From positions 1-13,145 of the forward strand of contig JAEYQQ010000163.1 in NCBI GenBank assembly GCA_023409955.1: 13,145 bases of DNA, written 5' to 3'. A model generated the notes under the pieces. It searched no databases. It was not told the DNA's origin and was given only the letters and a program-made list of their open reading frames with translations. This stretch comes from Bacillota bacterium. Its GTDB lineage: Bacteria > Bacillota > Clostridia > Christensenellales > Aristaeellaceae. This document shows positions 1 through 6,938 of this stretch, piece after piece (position 1 is the stretch's first letter; every line of letters starts with the position of its first letter). The translations under genes were made by a program, and so were the position numbers.

Positions 1-21
1 CTGCCATATGACGCTCTACCC

Positions 22-50
22 TTTACAGAATCACCAAAGCGTTGTATAAT
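22..50 (+). promoter_or_regulatory. Sigma-A type promoter of the importer operon
   Basis: The -35 box TTTACA (22-27) and the perfect -10 box TATAAT (45-50) are separated by exactly 17 bases, so this is a near-consensus vegetative promoter. Transcription would begin near position 57, leaving a leader of about 95 bases before the binding-protein gene at 152. An imperfect inverted repeat with TTAG/CTAA ends lies just downstream at 63-79, where an operator could sit. The promoter assignment rests on sequence alone. Confidence 0.8.
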
Positions 51-151
51 AACCGCAAGAAATTAGGTTCGTTTTCTAAACAATTTACTAGTGTCATCCG
101 TCGGCGAGAAAGTCGGCGATGCGAAAAAAGAAAAAATGGGGGACTTTCTGT

Positions 152-1180
152 ATGAAGAAACTGCTTGCTCTGCTCCTGTGTGCCGTGATGATGCTTGGTA
201 TCGCACCCTCTGCCCTGGCCGTCAACGAAGATCTAGAAGGCAAAGTTGTGATTTACACCTCTATGTACCAGTTCGTCATCGATATGATGGACGAAGCACT
301 GGCCAAGGAATTTCCCAACCTGGATGTGGAATTCTTTTATGGTGGTACCGGCGCCCTGCAGACCAAGCTGGCCGGTGAAATGGAAACCGGTACCTTGGGC
401 TGTGATATGATGCTGGTAGCGGAGCCCGCTTTCTCGCTGGAGCTCAAGGAAGGCGGCTGGCTGGAGGCCATGAAAGCTGACAGCACAAAACTCCGCTTCT
501 CCTATGACGAGGAAGGCTACTGGTATCCTGTGCGCGTGTGCAACATGGTGCTAGCTTATAACCCCGAAAAGTATTCAGCCGAAGAACTGCCCAACAGCTT
601 TAAAGACTTTGCCTATGACGAATCTGTCAAGGGCATGATCTCCATGGGCAACCCGCTGACCTCCGGTACCACCATGGCTGCCGTGGCCGCGCTGAGCGAC
701 AAGTACGGCTACGAGTATTTCAAGGCCTTGGGCAACAACGGAGTCATGATCGAGTCCGGCTCCACGGCACTTGCCAAGCTCCAGACCGGCGAGTGCAAGA
801 TGGTGATGATTCTGGAAGAGTCCGTCCTGAAGGTGCGCAAGGAAGAGGGCAGCCAACTGGCCTGCATCTATCCCACGGACGGCAACATCATGATCCCCTC
901 CACCGTCATGACCGTTGCGGAAGACCGCAGCGCCAACATGAACATCGAAGCCTGCCAGGCAATTACCGACTGGCTGCTGAGTGAAGAAGGACAAAAGTAC
1001 GTATTGGAAGGCTACATGCACAGCGTATTCGCCGGCATGAAGGAAGTTCCCTATGACTCCATCGACACCGACGGTTTGATTGAGACAGATATGGGCGTTG
1101 ATTGGGTTCGTTGCTACACCCAGCGCGAGGAAATCCGCACCAATTTCCAAGAAAACGTGACCATTCCTGAAAATAAGTAA
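152..1180 (+). CDS. ABC importer substrate-binding protein, FbpA-like (COG1840)
   Basis: This is the extracytoplasmic receptor of the importer encoded by the next two genes. The start at 152 is preferred over an in-frame ATG at 119 because a GGGGGA ribosome site (138-143) lies 8 bases upstream and the product (342 aa) then begins with a normal signal peptide: Lys-Lys, a hydrophobic core, and cleavage after Ala-Leu-Ala near residue 23. Family hallmarks are the VVIYTS start of the mature domain (32-37), GGTGALQ (64-70), the NPLTSGTT segment (167-174) and YPTDGNIMIPS (240-250). The closest families are Fe(III)-binding proteins, but aminoethylphosphonate receptors share the fold. The paired C-terminal tyrosines of classical ferric-binding proteins are not evident, so the substrate is inferred. 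No proper lipobox is present (Cys10 follows Leu-Leu-Leu), which is unusual for a Gram-positive binding protein. Confidence 0.88.
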   Translation: MKKLLALLLCAVMMLGIAPSALAVNEDLEGKVVIYTSMYQFVIDMMDEALAKEFPNLDVEFFYGGTGALQTKLAGEMETGTLGCDMMLVAEPAFSLELKEGGWLEAMKADSTKLRFSYDEEGYWYPVRVCNMVLAYNPEKYSAEELPNSFKDFAYDESVKGMISMGNPLTSGTTMAAVAALSDKYGYEYFKALGNNGVMIESGSTALAKLQTGECKMVMILEESVLKVRKEEGSQLACIYPTDGNIMIPSTVMTVAEDRSANMNIEACQAITDWLLSEEGQKYVLEGYMHSVFAGMKEVPYDSIDTDGLIETDMGVDWVRCYTQREEIRTNFQENVTIPENK

Positions 1181-1189
1181 GAAGCATCT

Positions 1190-1215
1190 GGGGCTGCCGT
1201 GATGGCGGCAGCTCC
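1190..1215 (+). terminator. First intercistronic hairpin (attenuator or mRNA stabiliser)
   Basis: GCTGCCG (1193-1199) pairs perfectly with CGGCAGC (1206-1212) around a six-base loop, TGATGG. The stem can extend outward by a G-U and two G-C pairs to 1190 and 1215. It begins 10 bases after the binding-protein stop codon. The following bases hold only three consecutive T, so full termination is unlikely. Hairpins here often protect or partially terminate the message so that binding protein exceeds permease; that role is inferred. Confidence 0.6.
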
Positions 1216-1220
1216 CGTTT

Positions 1221-1232
1221 CCGCTTCGGCGG
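1221..1232 (+). other. Small UUCG-tetraloop hairpin
   Basis: CCGC (1221-1224) and GCGG (1229-1232) flank TTCG, giving a C(UUCG)G tetraloop, an exceptionally stable RNA loop type. It sits between the two larger hairpins of the same gap and would stack with them as part of a structured 3' leader. It could be a chance occurrence on its own, but the dense packing of three hairpins in 91 bases supports a role in RNA stability. Confidence 0.45.
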
Positions 1233-1250
1233 CCCAAAAATTAAGAAAAT

Positions 1251-1280
1251 GGGCGACGTGTGTCATGGCGCACGACGCCC
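1251..1280 (+). terminator. Second large intercistronic hairpin (possible partial terminator)
   Basis: GGGCG (1251-1255) pairs with CGCCC (1276-1280), and CGTGTG (1257-1262) with CGCACG (1269-1274), around the loop TCATGG. One A-A mismatch (1256/1275) and one G-U pair interrupt an otherwise continuous 12-position stem. AAAAT precedes it and TATTTAATAAAAT follows, so it looks like a weak or bidirectional terminator rather than a strong one. The permease start codon lies 55 bases downstream. Confidence 0.5.
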
Positions 1281-1335
1281 TATTTAATAAAATGCGGTGC
1301 ATAAATTTAATGCGACAATGAAGGAGTGCAGGCAG

Positions 1336-3861
1336 ATGATGAACGATATGCGGCCTCAGGCGCAGCTGAAAAATCAGCGGGATCTGGAACCGTTCTTCGT
1401 GAAGACCGCTTTGGCTGTGCTGTTGGCTGTAGGTGTCCTGATGATCGTCGTAGGTATGCTGGGTATGAATTCCTTTACTGCGTCTGGTTATGACTCAGAA
1501 AAAGGCTATACGTATATTTACCAGATGAAAGGCGAGATTGACAGGCATTATCGGGAGGCAATCGCCCCAGCCATCGAAACACTCACGGCGGAAGAGCAGG
1601 CTCGAACCAGCCACAAGATGAATGCGATGCTGTTGTCCTACTGGACAGAACTCCTAGGGGACGAGGAGGTTGCAAAGACCGATTTGGAGGCCTTTGTGGC
1701 GTCTCTTCCTGAGGAGAAGCAGGTCGGAGCCACTGTTCGGCTGTTCGATGCAGCTTTAGCGGTAGATGGCCCCAAGGTTTCCTCCAAAACCAAAAAGCAG
1801 CTCGCCGCTATGGATGCATCCACACGCATGGCTTTTCGCCGTGATGTGCTCCTCAATTTGACCGACGAGTCTGTTGAATTGCCCGAGGCAGCGATGAATG
1901 CCGTAGAAGGGATGGAGGGGACGGAGCGCGACCTCCTGCTTTTACAGCTGTTCCTAATCAGCGGTAGCGAAAGCAGCGAATCCATACCCTCTGAAATGGC
2001 CAACAACTTGAAAAAAGCAGTTCGCAAGAACGAAGCACGTCTGGACGCGTACAAGAAAGCCGTGTCCGGCGACGTTGGTTGGGCAACACAATTGGTTGTA
2101 TCCCGGAGCCGCACGGTCATCATGCTGGGCGTTATTCTGGCACTTGATGTTTTAATGCTGGCCTTCCTTTTGAGCGTGGACCGCAGCTGGCATTTTGATA
2201 TGAAGTGGATCATCATTTTACTGATCATCGACTTCATGTTGCTGTTCCAGATGCTGCCGCTTATCTATCTGTTGGTCAAAGCGTTCTTCCCCAATGGCAG
2301 CTTTACACTGGAAACTTTTTCGCGCCTGTACACCTATGCTATGAACTGGAGCGCGCTGAAGAATACGTTGATCGCCGCTTCGGCGACAATGGTGCTTGGC
2401 ACGCTAATCGCCTTCCCGTTGGCCTGGCTGGTGGGCCGCACCAACCTTTATGGCAAGAAGCTTTTCCGTTCCCTGTTTGTGCTCACCTATATGGTGCCGC
2501 CTTATGTAGGCGCAATGGCATGGCTGCGCCTGCTCAACCCCAATGTGGGCGATATCAATATTTTTCTGCGCCATCTCTTCGGCATGGCGGCGGATGCGAC
2601 CGGCCCCATCAACATTTATTCGCTGGGCGGCTTGATCTGGGTGTTGACCACATTCTACTATCCCTATGCGTTCATCACAATTTCTCGCGCCATGGAGAAG
2701 ATGGACCCGACATTGGAGGAAGCCAGCCGCGTCTCCGGCGCCTCTCCGATCAAGACGCTGTTCACCGTTACCCTTCCGATGATGACTCCGTCGCTCATCG
2801 CTGGCGCACTGCTGGTCTTCGTATGTGCAGCCAGTTGCTACGGCATCCCGTCCATCATTGGTGCGCCGGGGAAGGTGCACACCATCACCACCCGTATCAT
2901 TGAGTATTACGGCTTGGGTACTCAGGGCTTGAACGACGCGACCGGCCTGGCTGTCTTCCTGATGGTGATCGCCATCATCGTGCTTTATGTATCTGACTTT
3001 ATCATGGGCAGACGCCAGTACATCACCGTCAGCGGCAAGTCTACACGCCCCAACATCGTCGATCTGCGCAAATGGCGTATCCCGCTAACGGTGCTGGTCA
3101 GCTTGTTTGCCGTGGTAGTGATTCTGATTCCCTTCGCCACTATCTTGACCACCTCGTTCAAGGTGGACGTGGGCAAAAGCCTGAGTGATGCGGGCAACTT
3201 CACCTTAGGTCAGTGGGCGCTGATCTTCTCGCGTGAGGAGACGATGGAATGCCTGAAGAACAGCCTGATCTTCGGCGCAATGACAGCAACGGTGGGGATT
3301 GTGATCGCTTGCGTCATGAGTTATCTGCTGCAGCGCACCCGCATCCGTGGCCGCAAGCTGCCGGATTTCATGATTACGCTGGGCAGCGGAACGCCATCCG
3401 TCGTAATCGCTCTGGGCCTGATCATGACGATGAAGGGCGATTTCGGAGTCAACATTTACAACACCGCCTACATCATGATCGTTGCCTACCTTATTAAATA
3501 TCTCATGATGGGCATGCGCACCGTGGTATCGGCCATGAGTCAGATTCACGTCTCTTTGGAGGAATGCTCGCAGATCTCCGGCGCAAGCTGGACTCGCACC
3601 ATGTTCAAGATCACCGGACGGTTAATTTTCCCTTCCATCGCAGCTGGCTGGTTTTTGATCTTCATTCCCTCCTTCTATGAGCTGTCCATGACAACGCTGC
3701 TCTATTCCAACACCACAAAGACCATTGGCTTCCAGCTTTATGAATACTGGACCTTCACCTCACAGCCGCAGGCATGCGCAATGGCGTTTGGCATACTAAT
3801 GATCGTTGTGGCGTTAAACTTTATTCTTAACAAGCTAACCAAGGGCGAATTTTCCATCTGA
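1336..3861 (+). CDS. Fused two-domain ABC importer permease, FbpB-like, with extra N-terminal extracellular domain
   Basis: This is the membrane channel of the importer, with both transmembrane halves in one 841-residue chain. The start at 1336 is chosen because AAGGAG (1321-1326) lies 9 bases upstream; a GTG at 1297 would add 13 residues but lacks such a site. Two EAA loops that contact the ATPase are visible at about 461-490 (EEASRVSGAS) and 741-770 (EECSQISGAS), which defines the FbpB-type fusion. Ordinary FbpB proteins are about 500-700 residues. The excess is N-terminal: a membrane helix (about 23-44), a charged and probably helical domain of roughly 210 residues (45-257), then another helix (258-280) before the usual permease begins near 291. 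By the positive-inside rule the added domain faces outside. I do not recognise it. The stop codon overlaps an upstream candidate ATG of the ATPase gene by one base (TGATG). Confidence 0.88.
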   Translation: MMNDMRPQAQLKNQRDLEPFFVKTALAVLLAVGVLMIVVGMLGMNSFTASGYDSEKGYTYIYQMKGEIDRHYREAIAPAIETLTAEEQARTSHKMNAMLLSYWTELLGDEEVAKTDLEAFVASLPEEKQVGATVRLFDAALAVDGPKVSSKTKKQLAAMDASTRMAFRRDVLLNLTDESVELPEAAMNAVEGMEGTERDLLLLQLFLISGSESSESIPSEMANNLKKAVRKNEARLDAYKKAVSGDVGWATQLVVSRSRTVIMLGVILALDVLMLAFLLSVDRSWHFDMKWIIILLIIDFMLLFQMLPLIYLLVKAFFPNGSFTLETFSRLYTYAMNWSALKNTLIAASATMVLGTLIAFPLAWLVGRTNLYGKKLFRSLFVLTYMVPPYVGAMAWLRLLNPNVGDINIFLRHLFGMAADATGPINIYSLGGLIWVLTTFYYPYAFITISRAMEKMDPTLEEASRVSGASPIKTLFTVTLPMMTPSLIAGALLVFVCAASCYGIPSIIGAPGKVHTITTRIIEYYGLGTQGLNDATGLAVFLMVIAIIVLYVSDFIMGRRQYITVSGKSTRPNIVDLRKWRIPLTVLVSLFAVVVILIPFATILTTSFKVDVGKSLSDAGNFTLGQWALIFSREETMECLKNSLIFGAMTATVGIVIACVMSYLLQRTRIRGRKLPDFMITLGSGTPSVVIALGLIMTMKGDFGVNIYNTAYIMIVAYLIKYLMMGMRTVVSAMSQIHVSLEECSQISGASWTRTMFKITGRLIFPSIAAGWFLIFIPSFYELSMTTLLYSNTTKTIGFQLYEYWTFTSQPQACAMAFGILMIVVALNFILNKLTKGEFSI

Positions 3862-3887
3862 TGGGATTGAGGGAGTGCAAAAACGAT

Positions 3888-4967
3888 ATGGCAAGCGTAA
3901 TTATTCAAAATGTTACCAAAACCTTCGGAAATACGGTCGTGCTTGAAGCGTTTAACGCGACGTTTGATAACGGCGAGTTCATCACATTGCTGGGCCCCTC
4001 CGGCTGTGGCAAAACCACCATGCTGCGCATCATCGCCGGTTTTGAAAAACCCACCTCTGGTAGCATTCTGTTTGATGACAGGGTCGTTTCTAGTGATACT
4101 GTCTTTCTCCAGCCTGAAAAGCGAGACATCGGCATGGTTTTCCAGTCCTATGCTGTGTGGCCACATATGACCGTTTTTGATAACGTGGCCTACCCGCTCA
4201 CCATCAAAAAGGTTGACAAAGCAACCATCAAGCGGAAGGTGGAGCGCGTGCTGGAGGCGGTGCACCTTATTCAGTATGCAGACCGCATTCCCAGCCAACT
4301 CTCTGGCGGACAGCAGCAGCGCGTTGCGCTGGCTCGAGCACTGGTAGCGGAGCCCGCTTTGCTCCTCCTGGATGAGCCGCTTTCGAACCTGGACGCCAAG
4401 CTGCGTGAATCCATGCGTTTTGAGATCAAGGAGATCCAGCGCGAATACGGTATCACCGTTGTTTACGTCACCCATGACCAGACTGAAGCCATGGCCATGA
4501 GCGACCGCATCGTCGTCATCAACCGCGGCGTAATCCAACAGATCGGTTCGCCCCGGGAGATTTATACCAATCCCGCCAATCCTTTCGTGGCGGATTTCGT
4601 TGGTAAGATTGAGTTCCTAGAGGGCGAGATCAAGGCCGGCTGTATTGAGCTAGATGGCTGTGGGCAGAGGCTGCCCTACGAGGGTTCCCTAAAAGGTAAG
4701 GTTATAGTAGGCATTCGGCCCGAGCAGGTTCAGTTCGTGGCTGAGGGTGAAGGCAATCTAAGCGGAGAGGTCAAGTCGCATTTCTATCTAGGCGATGTTG
4801 ACGACTGCCGCATCGATTTGGGCGGCGGCAAGGAAGTACGTATCATCGCCGATCCCTACGAGAGCCTGGGCGTCACCTGTGGCAAGAAGGTCAGCCTGAA
4901 AGTGCGCAATTTCCATGTCTTTTCGCAGCAGGAATCCATTACGAATTTCCGTAAGATTCTAACCTGA
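3888..4967 (+). CDS. ABC importer ATPase, FbpC/PotA-like, with TOBE-type C-terminus
   Basis: This is the cytoplasmic ATPase that powers the importer. In the 359-residue form the motifs are all intact: Walker A GPSGCGKT (36-43), Q-loop VFQSY (84-88), signature LSGGQQQR (138-145), Walker B LLLLDEP (158-164) and H-loop His196. Residues from about 275 on, beginning with the GIRPEQ segment, match the TOBE-type regulatory or substrate-sensing extension of iron, spermidine and sugar importers. The start at 3888 gives the usual family N-terminus and follows GAGGGAG (3869-3875) by 12 bases. An in-frame ATG at 3861, overlapping the permease stop, would add nine residues and could allow translational coupling; I cannot exclude it. 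A strong terminator follows 22 bases after the stop, so this is the last gene of the operon. Confidence 0.92.
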   Translation: MASVIIQNVTKTFGNTVVLEAFNATFDNGEFITLLGPSGCGKTTMLRIIAGFEKPTSGSILFDDRVVSSDTVFLQPEKRDIGMVFQSYAVWPHMTVFDNVAYPLTIKKVDKATIKRKVERVLEAVHLIQYADRIPSQLSGGQQQRVALARALVAEPALLLLDEPLSNLDAKLRESMRFEIKEIQREYGITVVYVTHDQTEAMAMSDRIVVINRGVIQQIGSPREIYTNPANPFVADFVGKIEFLEGEIKAGCIELDGCGQRLPYEGSLKGKVIVGIRPEQVQFVAEGEGNLSGEVKSHFYLGDVDDCRIDLGGGKEVRIIADPYESLGVTCGKKVSLKVRNFHVFSQQESITNFRKILT

Positions 4968-4989
4968 TCAATGTTCTCTCCTATATTGA

Positions 4990-5022
4990 GTGGAGGCCGT
5001 TTACACGGTCTCCACATTTTTT
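4990..5022 (+). terminator. Intrinsic terminator of the importer operon
   Basis: GTGGAG, G and CCGT (4990-5000) pair with ACGG, T and CTCCAC (5005-5015), an 11-bp stem containing a single G-U pair, closed by a TTAC tetraloop. The stem is followed by A and six T (5017-5022), and by a further T-rich stretch. This is a classical rho-independent terminator and separates the importer operon from the regulatory genes downstream. Confidence 0.93.
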
Positions 5023-5061
5023 GTATTTTTCTTTTGAAGATGCTAAGCAGTATAGTCATTA

Positions 5062-5103
5062 GTTCTCGATACCTGTATACGAAGAGGTTCTCGTCATATA
5101 CAG
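5062..5103. repeat. Direct and inverted repeats, possible operator
   Basis: GTTCTCG occurs twice, at 5062-5068 and 5087-5093, exactly 25 bases apart. Overlapping this, CTGTATA (5073-5079) and TATACAG (5097-5103) form a perfect 7-bp inverted repeat with partly complementary interior bases. The combination resembles a binding site for a dimeric regulator or an RNA hairpin, located about 230 bases upstream of the STAS gene. No T-run follows it, so it is not a terminator. Confidence 0.35.
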
Positions 5104-5127
5104 ACTGAAACATTTTCTTAAGGGCAT

Positions 5128-5334
5128 GTGAATATCGTTATTGAATCGACACACTTCAATCGCATATCTCTTTTTCAAAAAATCTCACTTATGCTTTTTG
5201 ACATGCACCGTCCCAAAATAGCAGGGTTTGCCAAAGCCATGTCGAATAATCCCAAATTATACAATATATAAAATTCCATGGCCTTTAGACTCATTTGCAA
5301 TGGCATGGGCTTAGAACATATTGGGGGCAGATGA
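5128..5334 (+). pseudogene. Possible remnant of a small leader-peptide gene (weak, Nif11-like)
   Basis: A GTG at 5128 opens a 47-codon frame that stops at TAA 5269-5271. The same frame then stays open for 20 more codons to TGA 5332-5334. Near the end of the first part is FAKAMSNNPKL (about residues 34-44), which resembles the F-x3-[LM]-[AS]-x-[DN]-P-x-L core of Nif11-type leader peptides, a family linked to NHLM exporters. The second part contains a Gly-Leu-Glu stretch where such leaders often have Gly-Tyr/Phe. Against it: AAGGG lies only 3 bases before the GTG, the N-terminal part does not look like Nif11, and an open frame of this length is not rare by chance. Treat it as a hint, not a gene. 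Confidence 0.15.
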
Positions 5335-5631
5335 ATGACAATCGACAAGAAGCAAAAAGGAACAGAACTTATCCTATTCTTAACAGGACGGTTGGATACC
5401 ATCACCGCGCCGCAGCTGGAAGGCGAGCTTAAAGCGATCCTTAATGGTATCAAGGCGCTGACTTTGGACTTTTCGGGGCTGGAGTACCTGTCTTCGGCAG
5501 GGTTGCGGGTGATTCTGGCGGCGCAAAAAGTGATGGGTAAGCAAGGGAAAATGGTGATCCGTAACATCAATCAGATCATCATGGAAGTGTTTGAGGTAAC
5601 CGGTTTTTGCGACATTCTTACAATTGAATGA
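5335..5631 (+). CDS. STAS-domain anti-sigma factor antagonist (RsbV/SpoIIAA type)
   Basis: This 98-residue protein is a stand-alone STAS domain. Unphosphorylated, such proteins bind the RsbW/SpoIIAB-type kinase and free its other partner; phosphorylated, they cannot. Visible hallmarks are the FLTGRLDTITAPQLE segment (15-29), the DFSGLEYLSSAGL segment (45-57) with the phosphorylatable serine expected in the Ser53-Ser54 pair by comparison with SpoIIAA and RsbV, and VIRNI followed by VFEVTGF in the C-terminal part. The start follows GGGGG (5323-5327) by 7 bases. It is the first gene of the regulatory operon; the cognate kinase gene starts 19 bases after its stop. No sigma factor is encoded nearby, so the ultimate target is unknown. 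Confidence 0.9.
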   Translation: MTIDKKQKGTELILFLTGRLDTITAPQLEGELKAILNGIKALTLDFSGLEYLSSAGLRVILAAQKVMGKQGKMVIRNINQIIMEVFEVTGFCDILTIE

Positions 5632-5650
5632 TCGCGCTTGGGAGGAATGT

Positions 5651-6055
5651 ATGGCTCAGATAACCATTCCCGCCCGTATTCAATACCTGGGTGATTTGCT
5701 AGATTTCTTGTCAGCGCAGATGGATGCGGCAGGCATTGGCGCGGCGCAAAAGCATGCCATCGCCATCGTAGCCGAGGAGGTCTTTGTGAATATATCTAGC
5801 TACGCTTATGTGCCTGTTGAGGGAGATGCGATTGTCCGAATGGACATCGGTGCAGATAGCATAGCGCTGGAGTTTTCGGACGGCGGCAGGCAATATGATC
5901 CGCTCAGCCACGAGGACCCAGATACCACGCTTACCATCGAAGAACGGGATATCGGGGGCCTTGGGATACTGATCGTTAAAAAAATGATGGACCAAGTTGA
6001 ATACCGCTATGAGGGCGGCAGGAATGTCCTGTCCCTTATAAAGGCTCGCAGATAA
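5651..6055 (+). CDS. RsbW/SpoIIAB-type HATPase anti-sigma factor/serine kinase
   Basis: This 134-residue GHKL-fold ATPase (HATPase_c_2, COG2172) is expected to phosphorylate the preceding STAS protein and to sequester a sigma factor or other partner when the STAS protein is phosphorylated. The N-box lies in EEVFVNISSYAY (42-53) with Asn47 for Mg-ATP. The G1 box is FSDGGRQYDPL (75-85) and the G2 region is RDIGGLGILIVKKMMD (99-114). The start at 5651 follows GGAGG (5641-5645) by 5 bases; an in-frame TTG at 5624, inside the STAS gene, would add nine residues with no such support. The ribosome site of the next gene begins right at its stop codon. The STAS-HATPase pairing and the PP2C two genes downstream make partner switching a firm inference. 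Confidence 0.9.
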   Translation: MAQITIPARIQYLGDLLDFLSAQMDAAGIGAAQKHAIAIVAEEVFVNISSYAYVPVEGDAIVRMDIGADSIALEFSDGGRQYDPLSHEDPDTTLTIEERDIGGLGILIVKKMMDQVEYRYEGGRNVLSLIKARR

Positions 6056-6068
6056 AGGGGAGAATCTT

Positions 6069-6938
6069 TTGGCGCAGATCCTGGAAAGCCGGGCCTATTG
6101 CGGCAAGATCATTTATGGTGATAAGCATTTCCACTTCGGTGCAGCGCTGCCGGAGGATGCTTTTGCAATAGCTAAGTTGTATTCATCCATTGCTATTGCA
6201 AAGCACAATTATCTTGAGAAGCTCACTCCTGGTCCTATGGATTTTAGCTGTACCGGGGGAATGTTCGCCATACACAGTGAACAGAGCATTTTAACGGAAA
6301 TGGACAGCGGGAAGTCGCTGTTTGCCATGGTGCGCGATGAATGCGGCGAACCAGCGTCGCTGTTATGGGTATCGACCGAAGACCCGGGCTTCGATTTATT
6401 TTTAAAAAGTCGCACCCAACTGCCAGGGGCAGAACACGCCTGTCGTCAGTTGCATAAGGCGGCAGTGCGGGGTACGCTGATCTTTACTCGGGAGATTATC
6501 GTGGCTCCCCAAAGCCCCCCATGTATGGCAAAGCTGCTGCTGTATACGGTCTTTAGCACAATGAATTCTTTGGGATACACACATACTCCCATTGAGGTGT
6601 ACAAGGCGCTATCCTACCGCGAAGGCGATCGAGAGCACGAAGTGATGATGCGCAACGATCGGAGCTTTCATCTGGCTCTCCGGACTGGTGCACAGTTTCT
6701 AGGGCTGAACAGCCTGCGCGAAATCACACTGCAGGAAGTCCCTGTAACGGTTCTCATTGAGCCGCAGATGCTCTGTTTTGATTTTGTCCAAACGCTGCCA
6801 AAGCTAAAAGATTCGCTCAAAGGATTAGGCGCATACATTGTATTTGACAACGATACTATATGTTTTAATGGAGGCACATCATGGTCACCCGCAGGAATGG
6901 AGCATCCATCAGAAGGCGCATATTCAGTGCGTTTTTAG
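6069..6938 (+). CDS. Uncharacterised GNAT-like (N-acetyltransferase fold) protein
   Basis: The start is a TTG at 6069, supported by a strong AAAGGGGAG site (6054-6062) 6 bases upstream. The 289-residue product is soluble, with no signal peptide or membrane segment. It looks like a divergent GNAT protein: an alpha-helical opening after ALPEDA (26-31), a strand around SLFAMVRD (83-90), a strand then helix at EIIVAPQSPPCMAKLLLYTV (142-161) in the position of the acetyl-CoA loop, and HLALRTGAQFLG (201-212) resembling the late GNAT strand-helix. The canonical Q/RxxGxG/A pyrophosphate loop is not clear, so catalytic activity is uncertain. Its place between anti-sigma factor and phosphatase suggests a signalling role or a regulatory target. 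The last 58 bases overlap the phosphatase gene in another frame. Family assignment is tentative. Confidence 0.6.
   Translation: MAQILESRAYCGKIIYGDKHFHFGAALPEDAFAIAKLYSSIAIAKHNYLEKLTPGPMDFSCTGGMFAIHSEQSILTEMDSGKSLFAMVRDECGEPASLLWVSTEDPGFDLFLKSRTQLPGAEHACRQLHKAAVRGTLIFTREIIVAPQSPPCMAKLLLYTVFSTMNSLGYTHTPIEVYKALSYREGDREHEVMMRNDRSFHLALRTGAQFLGLNSLREITLQEVPVTVLIEPQMLCFDFVQTLPKLKDSLKGLGAYIVFDNDTICFNGGTSWSPAGMEHPSEGAYSVRF

Larger units (their letters stand above)
5023..5334. other. AT-rich intergenic region upstream of the regulatory operon
   Basis: This stretch of about 310 bases has no convincing gene on either strand. It must hold the promoter of the STAS operon, but I see no well-spaced sigma-A promoter: TTGACA at 5198-5203 has no reasonable -10 box at 16-18 bases, and the AT-rich TATACAATATATAAA run (5258-5272) has no good -35. 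The best weak candidate is TTGAAT (5141-5146) with ATATCT (5164-5169). An alternative sigma factor is therefore possible. The stretch also holds the repeats at 5062-5103 and a weak open frame at 5128-5334, described separately. Confidence 0.6.

Noticed and set aside
413..432. Exact 20-base repeat also present at 4341-4360
   Set aside because: Both copies encode Leu-Val-Ala-Glu-Pro-Ala in frame, within conserved protein contexts (binding protein and ATPase Walker B approach). It has no flanking similarity, so coincidence with shared codon preference explains it better than a mobile repeat.
152..4967. Naming the importer fbpABC as a proven ferric iron system
   Set aside because: Family similarity supports it, but the paired tyrosine ligands of classical ferric-binding proteins are not evident and related proteins carry other substrates, so no gene symbols were assigned.
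5198..5203. Perfect TTGACA as -35 box of the STAS operon
   Set aside because: No -10-like hexamer lies 16-18 bases downstream (the bases there are GC-rich CAGGG), so it is not a credible sigma-A promoter.
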